Under the pieces are notes generated by a model. The model saw nothing but the letters and a program-made list of their open reading frames with translations. It searched no databases and was not told where the DNA came from. The position numbers and the translations under genes were made by a program. This document shows positions 44,612-54,126 of a DNA stretch of 64,000 nt, one piece after another; the first letter of the stretch is position 1, and every line of letters begins with the position of its first letter. Source of the DNA: Burkholderia sp. Bp9142 (GTDB taxonomy: Bacteria > Pseudomonadota > Gammaproteobacteria > Burkholderiales > Burkholderiaceae); contig NZ_QTPP01000012.1 of assembly GCF_003853415.1 (NCBI RefSeq), positions 62,001-126,000 on the forward strand. Reading direction: 5' to 3'.

Positions 44612-45928
44612 ATGCGTCTGTCTCCCCAAGGCCTCAAGTCCCTCGCTTCTTCCATCGCCTTCGGCACCGCCGCGCGCAACGTCGCGCTGGGCGTGATGCT
44701 GCCCGTCGCGCTCGCGTCGACGATCGTCGTCGCCGAGGCGAAGCCGGCCGCCAAGGCCAAGGCCGCGCATGCGGCGCCGGCCGCCGCCGCCGAGCAGTTC
44801 ACCGGCGCGCCCGCGACCTTCATGCCGGGCGCGGTGCCGCCGCCGGGCGTGAACGCACGCTCGTGGGTGCTCGTCGATGCGACGAGCAACACGGTGCTCG
44901 CCTCGGGCAACGCCGACGAACGCGTCGAGCCTGCCTCGCTGACGAAGCTGATGACGGCCTACCTGGTGTTCGAGGCGCTCGACAAGAAGAAGATCTCGAT
45001 GGAGCAGATCGTCACGCCGAGCGCCGCCGTGCGCCGCGTCGGCACCGACGAGTCGCGCATGTTCATCGAGGCGGACAAGCCGGTGTCGGTACACGACCTC
45101 GTGTACGGGATGATCATCCAGTCGGGCAACGACGCCGCGATCGCGCTGGCCGAACTCGTCGGCGGCAGCGAAGGGCAGTTCGTCACGCTGATGAACGACG
45201 AGGCGCAGCGTCTCGGCATGAAGGGCACGCACTTCGCCGACGTGAACGGCATGCCCGACCCGAACCACTACACGACGGCCGGCGACCTCGCGAAGCTGTC
45301 CGCACACCTGATCCGCGATTTTCCGCAGTACTACGGCATCTTCTCGGAGAAGGAATTCAAGTACAACAACATCCGCCAGGGCAACCGCAACCGGCTGCTG
45401 TGGCTGGATCCGACGGTCGACGGCCTGAAGACGGGCCATACGCAGGCGGCCGGCTACTGCCTGATCGCATCGGCCAAGCGCGCGATCCCGGGCGTCGACG
45501 GCCAGCGCCGTCTCGTGTCGGTGATGATGGGCGAGCAGAAGGAAGGCGACCGCACGCAGGACAGCATGAAGATGCTGAACTACGGCTATAGCGCGTTCGA
45601 CGCGGTGCGCCTGTTCAAGGGCGGCCAGGCGATGTCGACGCCGCGCATCTACAAGGGCAAGGAAAACACCGTGCCGGTCGGCGTGAAGGGCGACCAGTGG
45701 GCGACCGTGCCGCGCGGCCTCGGCGACAAGGTCAAGACGGAAGTCGACGTCAACGCGCCGCTGATCGCGCCGCTCGCGCAAGGCCAGCAGGTCGGCACCG
45801 TGAAGATCGTCGCCGACGGCAAGACGCTGTCCGAATTCCCGGTCGTCGCCCTGCAGGCCGTGCCGGAAGCGGGTATCTTCGGACGTATCTGGGACTCGAT
45901 CCTGCTGATGTTCAGCAAGAAGAAGTAA
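44612..45928 (+). CDS. D-alanyl-D-alanine carboxypeptidase (PBP5/6 type)
   Basis: Periplasmic low-molecular-weight penicillin-binding protein trimming the terminal D-Ala from peptidoglycan pentapeptides. The 438-residue precursor has a signal peptide, the catalytic SLTK (Ser109-Lys112), SGN (171-173) and KTG (273-275) triads in order, a PBP5-type C-terminal beta domain and an amphipathic membrane-anchor helix (IFGRIWDSILLMFSKKK). An Ala/Lys-rich insert (~42-60) follows the signal peptide. The aminotransferase gene 48 bp downstream may handle the released D-alanine. Confidence 0.93.
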   Translation: MRLSPQGLKSLASSIAFGTAARNVALGVMLPVALASTIVVAEAKPAAKAKAAHAAPAAAAEQFTGAPATFMPGAVPPPGVNARSWVLVDATSNTVLASGNADERVEPASLTKLMTAYLVFEALDKKKISMEQIVTPSAAVRRVGTDESRMFIEADKPVSVHDLVYGMIIQSGNDAAIALAELVGGSEGQFVTLMNDEAQRLGMKGTHFADVNGMPDPNHYTTAGDLAKLSAHLIRDFPQYYGIFSEKEFKYNNIRQGNRNRLLWLDPTVDGLKTGHTQAAGYCLIASAKRAIPGVDGQRRLVSVMMGEQKEGDRTQDSMKMLNYGYSAFDAVRLFKGGQAMSTPRIYKGKENTVPVGVKGDQWATVPRGLGDKVKTEVDVNAPLIAPLAQGQQVGTVKIVADGKTLSEFPVVALQAVPEAGIFGRIWDSILLMFSKKK

Positions 45929-45976
45929 GCGCGACGGGCCTTTGTTTTCACGACTTCATCCCCATCTGTCATAGCC

Positions 45977-46903
45977 ATGAGCCAAGCCGAATTCGAACCG
46001 ATCGTCTACCTCAGCGTGTCGTCGCAGGAGGAACTGGTGCCGCTGTCGCAAGCCCGAGTCCCGGTGCTCGACCGCGGGTTCATTTTCGGCGATGGCGTGT
46101 ATGAAGTTGTCCCCGTTTATGCGCACGACGGCGCGCACGTGCCGTTCCGGATCGAACAGCATCTGGACCGGCTCGCGCGCAGCCTGAAGAAGATCGGCAT
46201 CGACAACCCGCACGACGCGGCCGGCTGGCGCGCGTTGATCGAGCGCGTGGTCGCCGCGAATGCGGAAGGCCTCGCTGACACCAACGCGCTCGTCTACCTG
46301 CAGGTGACGCGCGGCGTCGCGAAGCGCGGCCACGCGTTCCCGGCGAACGCGGTGCCGACGGTGTTCGTGATGACGAGCCCGCTGCGCCTGCCGTCGGAAG
46401 ACGAGCGCGCGCAGGGCGTGCGCTGCGTGACGGCCGAGGATCGTCGCTGGCTGCATTGCGACATCAAGTCGATTTCGCTGCTCGGCAACGTGCTGATGGC
46501 GCAGCATGCGGCCGAACGCGACGCGTTCGAGACGATCCAGCTGCGCGACGACAACGTGACCGAAGGGTCGTCTTCGAACGTGTGGATCGTGAAGAACGGC
46601 GAGCTGTTCGCGCCGCCGCGCAGCAACAAGATCCTCGAAGGGATTCGCTACGCGCTCGTCGAGCAGCTGGCCGAGGAATGCGGAATCCGGTTCGTCGCGC
46701 GCGAGATCAGCGAGGTCGAGCTGCGCTCGGCGGACGAGATCATGATCACGTCGGCCACGAAGGAAATTTTGCCCGTCACGTCGCTCGACGACCTGCCCGT
46801 GCAGGGCGGCAAGCCGGGCCCCGTGTTCGCGGCGTTGTACGACGCGTACCAGCGTGCGAAGGCACGCGAGTTTGAACAGTTTGACCTAACCCGGAGAAAG
46901 TGA
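45977..46903 (+). CDS. Class IV PLP aminotransferase (D-amino-acid transaminase type)
   Basis: A 308-residue fold-type IV PLP enzyme. LDRGFIFGDGVYEVVPVY is the start of the family signature; Lys164 in HCDIKSISLLGNVLMAQ is the PLP lysine; EGSSSNVWIVK is the phosphate-binding segment. The sequence fits D-alanine aminotransferase rather than branched-chain transaminase. Its place between a D-Ala carboxypeptidase and ybeD/lip genes is conserved in relatives. The stop overlaps the ybeD start (TGATG). Confidence 0.87.
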   Translation: MSQAEFEPIVYLSVSSQEELVPLSQARVPVLDRGFIFGDGVYEVVPVYAHDGAHVPFRIEQHLDRLARSLKKIGIDNPHDAAGWRALIERVVAANAEGLADTNALVYLQVTRGVAKRGHAFPANAVPTVFVMTSPLRLPSEDERAQGVRCVTAEDRRWLHCDIKSISLLGNVLMAQHAAERDAFETIQLRDDNVTEGSSSNVWIVKNGELFAPPRSNKILEGIRYALVEQLAEECGIRFVAREISEVELRSADEIMITSATKEILPVTSLDDLPVQGGKPGPVFAALYDAYQRAKAREFEQFDLTRRK

Positions 46904-47211
46904 TGAGCGAACCGACCAAAACCATCGAGGTCACCGGCGCGATCGATACCCGGAAGGAGTCGCTGCTGGAGTTTCCGTGCGATTTCCCGATCAAGATCAT
47001 GGGCAAGGCGCACCCGGAATTCAAGGACACGATCTTCAAGGTCGTGGCCGTCCACGACAACGAGATCGACGTCGAGAAGATCGAGGAGCGTGCATCGAGC
47101 GGCGGTAACTACACCGGCCTCACGATCACCGTGCGCGCGACGAGCCAGGAACAGCTCGACAACATCTACCGCGCACTGACCGGCCATCCGATGGTCAAGG
47201 TCGTGCTCTAA
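46903..47211 (+). CDS. ybeD: YbeD/DUF493 family protein
   Basis: A 102-residue ferredoxin-like-fold protein. It contains LLEFPCDFPIKIMGK, then EFKDTIFKVV and a C-terminal YTGLTITVRATSQEQLDNIYRAL. In E. coli ybeD sits between dacA and lipB, the same context. Function is not known with certainty; a link to lipoate metabolism is inferred from context. GGAGAAAG precedes the ATG. Its last 17 bases overlap the 3' end of the convergent LysR gene. Confidence 0.93.
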   Translation: MSEPTKTIEVTGAIDTRKESLLEFPCDFPIKIMGKAHPEFKDTIFKVVAVHDNEIDVEKIEERASSGGNYTGLTITVRATSQEQLDNIYRALTGHPMVKVVL

Positions 47212-48181
47212 GTTCTTTCCATCCGCCTTCCCGCGCGCACTCGGCGGGGGTCTTCCCCGCCGCGCGCCGCGCGTCCAGCTCGTCGCACAGCAGCTGGTAC
47301 TCGGCGACTTCCTGAAGCAGCCAGGTCCTGAACGCCTGCACGCGCGGCGTGTTCAGGAGCGGCGGCGGACACACGAAAAAATAGTGCCACGGGCTCGGCC
47401 CGTCGATGTCGAACAGGCGCACGAGGCGCCCGTCCAGCAGGTCGTGCACCGCGAGCGAGCGGCGCACCAGCGCTATGCCCTGGCCATCGATCGCGGCCAG
47501 CAGCAGGTTTGACGAATCCTGGTACAGAATCCCCCGTTTCGGCTCGGTCAGCGTAGCGAGCCCGGCCGCGTCGAACCACGGCCGCCACAGCTCGTCGTCC
47601 GAGCGCAGCAGGTTGTAGTGCACGAGATCGGCGGGCGTCTGCGGTAGCTTGCCGCCGTTCAGCGTCGGCGAGCACGCCGGAAAGAACACCTCCTCGAACA
47701 GCGGCTCGACATGCAGCCCCGGATAGCTGCCGGAGCCGAAGCGGATCGCCAGGTCGACGTCGTCGCGCGCGAAATCGGTGAGCGAGTTGGTCGACTGCAG
47801 CTCGACGTCGATTTCCGGATGCCGCTCGATGAACGTGCCGATGCGCGGCGTGATGAAGCGCGCGGCGAACGACGACAGCATCGACACCACCAGCCGCCGT
47901 CCGCGGTCGCTTGCGCGCACGTCGCGCGTCGCATCGGCGATCACCATCAGCGCGGTGCGGACCTGCTGCGCGTAGCGCATGCCGGCGTCGGTCAGGCACA
48001 GCCGCTTGCCGTTGCGCGTGAACAGCTGCACGCCGAGCTCCTCCTCGAGCGCGCGCACCTGGTGGCTGACCGCGCCGTGCGTGACGTACAGCTCGTCGGC
48101 GGCGCGGGAGAAATTCTCGTGACGGGCGGCGGCTTCGAATGCACGAATCGCATTCAGCGCAGGCAGCTGGCGGAGGTCCAT
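47195..48181 (-). CDS. LysR-type transcriptional regulator (GcvA-like)
   Basis: A 328-residue regulator. The winged helix-turn-helix covers residues ~8-65 (LNAIRAFEAAARHENFSRAADEL), and the inducer-binding domain has RLVVSMLSSFAARFITPRIG and YQDSSNLLLAAIDGQGIALVRR. It resembles the GcvA/AmpR branch. It sits between ybeD and lipB, opposite to both, and is divergent from the DUF2917 gene, its likely target. Its end overlaps ybeD by 17 bp, so opposing transcription may interfere. Confidence 0.9.
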   Translation of the reverse strand: MDLRQLPALNAIRAFEAAARHENFSRAADELYVTHGAVSHQVRALEEELGVQLFTRNGKRLCLTDAGMRYAQQVRTALMVIADATRDVRASDRGRRLVVSMLSSFAARFITPRIGTFIERHPEIDVELQSTNSLTDFARDDVDLAIRFGSGSYPGLHVEPLFEEVFFPACSPTLNGGKLPQTPADLVHYNLLRSDDELWRPWFDAAGLATLTEPKRGILYQDSSNLLLAAIDGQGIALVRRSLAVHDLLDGRLVRLFDIDGPSPWHYFFVCPPPLLNTPRVQAFRTWLLQEVAEYQLLCDELDARRAAGKTPAECAREGGWKELRARP

Positions 48182-48186
48182 TTGCT

Positions 48187-48213
48187 AATTTTCCTCACAT
48201 CGACGTGAAAATT
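48187..48213. promoter_or_regulatory. Inverted repeat between the LysR and DUF2917 genes
   Basis: AATTTTC (48187-48193) and GAAAATT (48207-48213) flank a smaller TCAC/GTGA dyad. It overlaps the LysR ribosome site region and lies 70 bp before DUF2917. LysR proteins usually bind such dyads in the divergent gap. Confidence 0.5.
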
Positions 48214-48283
48214 GGTCGTTTGGTCGGACGCCTTTGAATGACTACGATTGTAGCCATCGAAGCATTTATTGGCGGAGTCGATC

Positions 48284-48610
48284 ATGCAAGAAATCTCTTC
48301 AAGCGTCACGTTCGAAATCCCCGCGGGCGAGACCGTGCCGATGAAGGTGCAACGCAGCACGCGTCTGACGGTGCAGTGCGGACCGGTGTGGGCGACGCGC
48401 AGCAACGACGTCGAAGACTACTTCCTGGTCGACGGCGAGACGCTGAAGCTGCGCCGCGGCGAGCGGCTGTGGCTCAGCGCGGAAAGCGGGCAGGGCGCAC
48501 ATGTCGCGTTCTCGGTGTCGCGGCCGGCCGGGGAAGTCGCGCGCGGCGCGCTCGCGCGGCTGCGCAATCGCGTGAATGCGGTGCTCCACGACGGCTGGCG
48601 CACCGTCTGA
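48284..48610 (+). CDS. DUF2917 family protein
   Basis: A 108-residue cupin-like beta-rich protein (VTFEIPAGETVPMKVQRST; VWATRSNDVEDYFLVDGETL; LRRGERLWLSAES). Such proteins are typically paired with a divergent LysR or stand near GntR regulators; function unknown. The start at 48284 is supported by GGAG seven bases upstream. Confidence 0.82.
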   Translation: MQEISSSVTFEIPAGETVPMKVQRSTRLTVQCGPVWATRSNDVEDYFLVDGETLKLRRGERLWLSAESGQGAHVAFSVSRPAGEVARGALARLRNRVNAVLHDGWRTV

Positions 48611-48680
48611 CGGGACTTTCCTCTGACGGATACCCTTGATCCGTCCCTTTCCAAGGCCGGCGAGACCCATGGGTTTTCGG

Positions 48681-48686
48681 TAAACT
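48681..48686 (+). promoter_or_regulatory. -10 element immediately upstream of lipB
   Basis: TAAACT, then ACCGCCC (seven bases), then the lipB ATG. No Shine-Dalgarno lies between. Same geometry as the birA start at 33869. Confidence 0.5.
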
Positions 48687-48693
48687 ACCGCCC

Positions 48694-49449
48694 ATGTCCG
48701 TCTCGCCGGTTGCCATCGTGTCCACGCCTGTCGCTGTTTCCGAATCGCCCGCCGGGTCTCCGGTTCAGCCTGTCGCGCCGGTCACCGTGCGCTGGCGGGG
48801 CAGCGAGGCCTACGAGACGAGCTTCGACGCGATGCGCGCGTTCACTGACACGCGCACGGCCGACACCGGCGACGAAATCTGGGTCGTCGAGCATCCGCCC
48901 GTCTACACGCTCGGCCAGGCCGGTGACCCGGCCCACCTGCTGGTGGCCGACAGCGGCGTGCCGCTCGTGAAGGTCGACCGCGGCGGACAGATCACCTACC
49001 ACGGCCCCGGCCAGATCGTCGTCTACCTGCTGCTGGACCTGCGCCGGCGCAAGCTGATGGTGCGCACGCTCGTGACGAAGATCGAGGAGGCCGTGATCGA
49101 AACCCTCGCGGCGTATAATCTCGCTTCGGTCCGCAAGGCGGGCGCGCCGGGAATCTACGTGGCTTCCGGCGTGCACGAAGGCGCGAAGATCGCGGCCCTC
49201 GGCCTGAAGATCCGCAACGGCTGCAGCTATCACGGGCTGAGCCTGAACGTGAAGATGGATCTGCGCCCGTTTCTTGCGATCAACCCGTGCGGCTATGCCG
49301 GACTGGAAACCGTCGACATGGCGAGCCTCGAGGTTGCCGCCGACTGGAACGACGTCGCCCACACGCTGGTGGGTCGTCTGATTGCCAACCTCGATGGCGA
49401 ACCCGCGGCCGCCGACAAGCCGCAGGCACTGGAACATTCGAATGACTGA
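48694..49449 (+). CDS. lipB: Octanoyl-[ACP]:protein N-octanoyltransferase
   Basis: Transfers octanoyl from acyl-carrier protein to lipoyl domains of 2-oxoacid dehydrogenases and GcvH, the first step of lipoate synthesis. The 251-residue protein has [16 protein letters not shown], Lys165 ([14 protein letters not shown]) and Cys199 ([10 protein letters not shown]), the catalytic pair. A ~28-residue Pro/Ser/Val-rich N-terminal extension precedes the core. Its stop overlaps the lipA start by eight bases. The mRNA appears to be leaderless. Confidence 0.95.
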   Translation: MSVSPVAIVSTPVAVSESPAGSPVQPVAPVTVRWRGSEAYETSFDAMRAFTDTRTADTGDEIWVVEHPPVYTLGQAGDPAHLLVADSGVPLVKVDRGGQITYHGPGQIVVYLLLDLRRRKLMVRTLVTKIEEAVIETLAAYNLASVRKAGAPGIYVASGVHEGAKIAALGLKIRNGCSYHGLSLNVKMDLRPFLAINPCGYAGLETVDMASLEVAADWNDVAHTLVGRLIANLDGEPAAADKPQALEHSND

Positions 49450-50434
49450 CGTTACCGCTTCCCCCGCACCGGCCGATTCGGCCGCGACCGCTGCCTACGA
49501 TCCGACCGCCAAGCAGAAGGCGCAGGCGAAGACGGCGCGCATTCCGATCAAGGTCATTCCGATCGAGAAGCTGAAGAAGCCGGAGTGGATCCGCGTGAAG
49601 GCGGCCACCGGCAGCTCGCGCTTCAACGAGATCAAGACGATCCTGCGCGAGCACAACCTGCACACCGTGTGCGAGGAAGCGAGCTGCCCGAACATCGGCG
49701 AATGCTTCGGCAAGGGCACCGCGACGTTCATGATCATGGGCGACAAGTGCACGCGCCGCTGCCCCTTCTGCGACGTCGGCCACGGCCGCCCCGATCCGCT
49801 CGACGCGGACGAACCGAAGAACCTCGCGCGCACGATCGCCGCGCTCAAGCTCAAGTACGTGGTGATCACGAGCGTCGACCGCGACGACCTGCGCGACGGC
49901 GGCGCCGCCCACTTCGTCGAGTGCATCCGCGAAACGCGCGCGCAGTCGCCGGAAACGCGCATCGAGATCCTGACGCCGGATTTCCGCGGCCGTCTCGACC
50001 GCGCGATCTCGATCCTGAACGCGGCACCGCCGGACGTGATGAACCACAACCTCGAAACGGTGCCGCGCCTGTACAAGGAAGCGCGCCCGGGTTCGGACTA
50101 CGCGCATTCGCTGAAGCTGCTGAAGGATTTCAAGGCGCTGCATCCGGACGTCGCGACGAAGTCGGGCCTGATGGTCGGCCTCGGCGAGACCGAAGAGGAA
50201 ATCCTGCAGGTGATGCGCGACCTGCGCGCGCACGACGTCGACATGCTGACGATCGGCCAGTACCTGCAGCCGTCCGAGCACCACCTGCCGGTGCGTGCGT
50301 ACGTGCATCCGGATACGTTCAAGATGTATGAGGAAGAGGCGTACAAGATGGGCTTCACGCATGCGGCCGTCGGCGCGATGGTGCGGTCGAGCTATCACGC
50401 CGATTTGCAGGCGCATGGGGCAGGGGTGGTCTGA
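49442..50434 (+). CDS. lipA: Lipoyl synthase
   Basis: Radical-SAM enzyme inserting two sulfurs into octanoyl groups. The 330-residue protein carries both cluster motifs: C77/C82/C88 for the auxiliary 4Fe-4S cluster ([12 protein letters not shown]) and C103/C107/C110 (CTRRCPFC) for the SAM cluster. Length is normal. The ATG at 49442 lies eight bases inside lipB, so translation depends on lipB. It ends before an intrinsic terminator. Confidence 0.97.
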   Translation: MTDVTASPAPADSAATAAYDPTAKQKAQAKTARIPIKVIPIEKLKKPEWIRVKAATGSSRFNEIKTILREHNLHTVCEEASCPNIGECFGKGTATFMIMGDKCTRRCPFCDVGHGRPDPLDADEPKNLARTIAALKLKYVVITSVDRDDLRDGGAAHFVECIRETRAQSPETRIEILTPDFRGRLDRAISILNAAPPDVMNHNLETVPRLYKEARPGSDYAHSLKLLKDFKALHPDVATKSGLMVGLGETEEEILQVMRDLRAHDVDMLTIGQYLQPSEHHLPVRAYVHPDTFKMYEEEAYKMGFTHAAVGAMVRSSYHADLQAHGAGVV

Positions 50435-50476
50435 GCGCCGTATTCCGCCGTTCCGCAGCAGTCACGCAGTCGAACC

Positions 50477-50501
50477 AAGCCCGCAGCGATGCGGGCTTTT
50501 T
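50477..50501 (+). terminator. Intrinsic terminator of lipBA
   Basis: AAGCCCGCA/TGCGGGCTT, 9 bp, GCGA tetraloop, followed by TTTC; 43 bases past the lipA stop. The GCGA loop is a GNRA-type cap. Confidence 0.92.
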
Positions 50502-50527
50502 CGTTGGCGCGGCCAGAGATTTGATGT

Positions 50528-50941
50528 CTATGCAGCCCCGCGTCGATCTGCCATCTCATTGCCTTCGCGCTCTTTCTCGTCGTAGCAAAGCGCGGCAATC
50601 TGCCATCGGCCGCCGTTGATCAGCCATAGCTCCAGAAAATCAAATCGGATGAGTGTTCTTCCGCCACGTCGCATTGAACCCGTGCCGGAAATCGATGCCC
50701 AAAGCCGGTTTCTCTCGACCTCCGTGATTTCATCGTGAACGCGTAGACCGACATCTGGCCAGGTGTTTTCAGACAGGCGCTGCCGTATAAAAGATATTTG
50801 CTGAAGCTTGGTGACTGTCCGGTCGCGTCGCTTCACGAAGAAATGAGAGCTCTCTACAAAGTTCAGTTGATCGATGTCGCCGTTCATGTAGGCGTCGATC
50901 CAAACGTCTCTCATTTCCAGCAAATCGTACTTGGTTTTCAT
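50528..50941 (-). CDS. NTF2/SnoaL-like protein in a low-GC patch
   Basis: A 137-residue protein. The order LLEMRDVWIDAYMNGDIDQL (helix), then FFVKRRDRTVTK and finally FLELWLINGGRWQIAALC with the C-terminal strand pattern, is that of NTF2-like DUF4440/SnoaL proteins. Function unknown. No Shine-Dalgarno is visible before the ATG. Codon use is less GC-biased than in neighbours, and the surrounding ~700 bp is also AT-richer, which suggests recent acquisition or relaxed selection. It points toward the lipA terminator. Confidence 0.65.
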   Translation of the reverse strand: MKTKYDLLEMRDVWIDAYMNGDIDQLNFVESSHFFVKRRDRTVTKLQQISFIRQRLSENTWPDVGLRVHDEITEVERNRLWASISGTGSMRRGGRTLIRFDFLELWLINGGRWQIAALCYDEKEREGNEMADRRGAA

Positions 50942-51268
50942 GAGTATCTATCTGATTGCGATTGAGGAGACGGCTCCTTGATTCGATATGGAACCCTAAC
51001 GTCTGCTCTGGTGAATTGATATGGGACTTGTATGAAACGTTGCACGCGTGAAAGGGAGTGAACGATTCCCGTCGACGGTAAAGGGAGAGTGATGACGGCA
51101 TGTTTTGGCACATCGATTGCCGCTCGATCGTCGTCCCCATTCAATCCAGCATGGAAAGCAAAGCCGAAACGCCATCGATAGCTTCGCAGGATAAGTTCGC
51201 TCCCGCCGCGCGCAAAGCTCGTAAAGTCGGCTCTCCCGCAGCAATGCCCGCATTCGAAGGAGAGCCGC
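50942..51268. other. 327-bp lower-GC intergenic region before tauA
   Basis: Carries a sigma-54-like element at 51105-51120. I see AGGGAG twice (51052-51057 and 51083-51088) and no gene. Base composition is visibly less GC-rich than in the flanks. Confidence 0.5.
51105..51120 (+). promoter_or_regulatory. Sigma-54-like promoter element upstream of tauA
   Basis: TTGGCAC-ATCGA-TTGC places the invariant GG (51107-51108) and GC (51119-51120) exactly 10 bases apart, as in -24/-12 promoters. Leader length to tauA would be ~135 bases. No enhancer site was identified. Confidence 0.4.
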
Positions 51269-52285
51269 ATGTCCCGTTTCAGCTTCATCCGCCGCGCCAT
51301 CGTCGCGCTGACCGCCTTTGCCGCGCTCGGCGCGGCGCACGCCGAATCGCGCGAAGTCGTGATCGCGTACCAGGACATGGTCGTGCCGTGGCGCTACGCG
51401 CAGGCGAGCGGTGAAGTCGAGAAGGCGACCGGCTACAAGGTCAGGTTCCGCAAGCTCGACAGCGGCGCCGACGTGATCCGCGCGCTCGCGTCGGGCTCCG
51501 TGCAGCTCGGCGAGGCCGGCTCCAGCCCGATCGCGGCGGGCCTGTCGCAAGGGCTCGACATCTCGCTGTTCTGGGTGCTCGACAACATCAACGACGCCGA
51601 GGCGCTCGTCGCGCGCAACGGCTCGGGCGTGACCAGCGTCGCCGCGCTGAAGGGCAGGAAGATCGGCGTGCCGTTCGTGTCGACGTCGCATTTCCATACG
51701 CTCGTCGCGCTGCAGGCCGCGGGCGTCAATCCGAACGACGTGAAGATCGTCAACCTGCGTCCGCCCGAGGTCGCGGCCGCGTGGGCGCGCGGCGACATCG
51801 ACGCGACCTACATCTGGGATCCGGTGCTCGCGAAGGTCAAGCAGTCGGGCACCGTGCTGACGACGTCGGGACAGGTCGCGAAACAAAGCGGCAAGGCGAC
51901 CTTCGACGGCTTCGTCGTGAGCCGCAAGTTCGCGCGTGAGAACCCCGAGTTCGTCGCACGCTTCGTGAAGGTGCTGGCGTCCGCCGATGCCGATTACCGC
52001 GCGCACACGGCCGGGTGGAAGCCCGGTTCGCCGCAGGTCGCGGCGGTCGCGAAGGTGTCGGGCGCGAACGCGCAGGACGTGCCGGCCAGCCTCGCGCTCT
52101 ACGCGTTCCCGACGCCGGCCGAGCAGGCGTCGCCGACGTGGCTCGGCGGTGGTGCGCAGTCGGGCGCCGCGAAGTCGCTCGCGGCCACCGCCGCGTTCCT
52201 GAAAGCACAGGGCACGATCCAGACGGTGCTCGCCGACTACTCGGTCGGCGTCGATCCGCAGTTCGTGCAGAAGGCCGCGCGCTGA
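51269..52285 (+). CDS. tauA: Taurine/sulfonate ABC transporter, substrate-binding protein
   Basis: Periplasmic binding protein of the NitT/TauT family. The 338-residue precursor has a signal peptide (residues 1-25, ending AHA), YQDMVVPWRYAQASGEVEKATG, the ligand-region GEAGSSPIAAGLSQ and VSTSHFHTLVALQAAGV, and the domain-swap segment YIWDPVLAKVK. Strong AAGGAG ribosome site. It imports taurine or a related sulfonate for use as sulfur. It heads tauABC; no tauD dioxygenase follows. Confidence 0.9.
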   Translation: MSRFSFIRRAIVALTAFAALGAAHAESREVVIAYQDMVVPWRYAQASGEVEKATGYKVRFRKLDSGADVIRALASGSVQLGEAGSSPIAAGLSQGLDISLFWVLDNINDAEALVARNGSGVTSVAALKGRKIGVPFVSTSHFHTLVALQAAGVNPNDVKIVNLRPPEVAAAWARGDIDATYIWDPVLAKVKQSGTVLTTSGQVAKQSGKATFDGFVVSRKFARENPEFVARFVKVLASADADYRAHTAGWKPGSPQVAAVAKVSGANAQDVPASLALYAFPTPAEQASPTWLGGGAQSGAAKSLAATAAFLKAQGTIQTVLADYSVGVDPQFVQKAAR

Positions 52286-53122
<837 letters not shown>

Positions 53123-53193
53123 TGCATGAATTCGCACGGCAGGGCGCGTCCGTCGGGCGCCACCGGATCAGTACATTGCACAGGCAGGAAGAC

Positions 53194-54087
53194 ATGAGCA
53201 CGCAGGATTCGTGGGCGGCCGATCGAGCGGCCGCCGACTTCGAACAGGATGCGCACGCGAGACAACGGCGCCACACGGCGCGTCCCGTGCGCGCATCGCA
53301 CCGTTACCGGCTGCCGGGGCAGGGCAAGACGGCAGCGCTCAGCGCGGCGACGGTCGCGGCGCTGGCCGTGCTGTGGTGGGTCGCGACGCATCGGCAGTGG
53401 CTGTCGCCGCTCTTTCTGCCATCGCCGGAAGCGGTGTGGACCGCGTTCGTCGATGCGTGGCATGGCCGCATCCAGGGCGGCCTGCCATTGTCCGAGCACC
53501 TGCTGTGGAGCGCCGCGCGCGTATTCGGCGCGTTCGTGCTCGCCACCGCGATCGGCGTGCCGGCCGGCATCCTGATGGGCGTGAGCCGGGTCGCACGCGG
53601 CGTGCTCGATCCGCTGCTGGAGTTCTACCGGCCGCTGCCGCCGCTCGCGTACCTGCCGCTGGTCGTGATCTGGTTCGGCATCGACGAGACGGCGAAGCTC
53701 GTCGTGATCTTCCTCGCGTGCTTCGCGCCTGTCGCGATGGCCGCCCGCGCCGGCGTGCGCGCCGCGACGGTCGAGCAGATCAACGCCGCGTATTCGCTCG
53801 GTGGCAGCTTCGCGCAGATCGTGCGGCACGTCGTGCTGCCGGCCGCGCTGCCGGAGATCCTCACGGGGCTGCGGATCGCGATCGGCTTCGGCTGGACGAC
53901 GCTCGTGGCGGCCGAGATGGTCGCCGCGACGGCCGGGCTCGGGCAGATGGTGCTCAATGCGTCGAGCTTCCTGCGCACCGATATCGTCGTGATGGGCATC
54001 CTGATCATCGGCGCGATCGCGTGGCTGTTCGATCTCGCGATGCGATGGGTCGAGCGGCGGGTGGTGCCGTGGAAGGGGCGCGGATGA
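53194..54087 (+). CDS. tauC: Taurine/sulfonate ABC transporter, permease
   Basis: A 297-residue inner-membrane permease. It has about six hydrophobic segments and the cytoplasmic EAA loop (AAYSLGGSFAQIVRHVVLPAALPEILTGLR). The N-terminal ~35 residues are charged and hydrophilic. The start at 53194 is supported by AGGAAGAC; the in-frame ATG at 53122 overlaps the tauB stop and could be an alternative, adding 24 residues. It ends 39 bp before the convergent gamma-glutamyltransferase gene. Confidence 0.9.
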   Translation: MSTQDSWAADRAAADFEQDAHARQRRHTARPVRASHRYRLPGQGKTAALSAATVAALAVLWWVATHRQWLSPLFLPSPEAVWTAFVDAWHGRIQGGLPLSEHLLWSAARVFGAFVLATAIGVPAGILMGVSRVARGVLDPLLEFYRPLPPLAYLPLVVIWFGIDETAKLVVIFLACFAPVAMAARAGVRAATVEQINAAYSLGGSFAQIVRHVVLPAALPEILTGLRIAIGFGWTTLVAAEMVAATAGLGQMVLNASSFLRTDIVVMGILIIGAIAWLFDLAMRWVERRVVPWKGRG

Positions 54088-54126
54088 TACGGAGCAGGCG
54101 GCCCATGCGCGCCGCCTCTGCCGCCC

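Noticed and set aside
49114..49119. Perfect TATAAT inside lipB
   Set aside because: It encodes part of AAYNLAS and lies ~330 bases before lipA with no -35; lipA overlaps lipB and is likely coupled, so an internal promoter is not needed.
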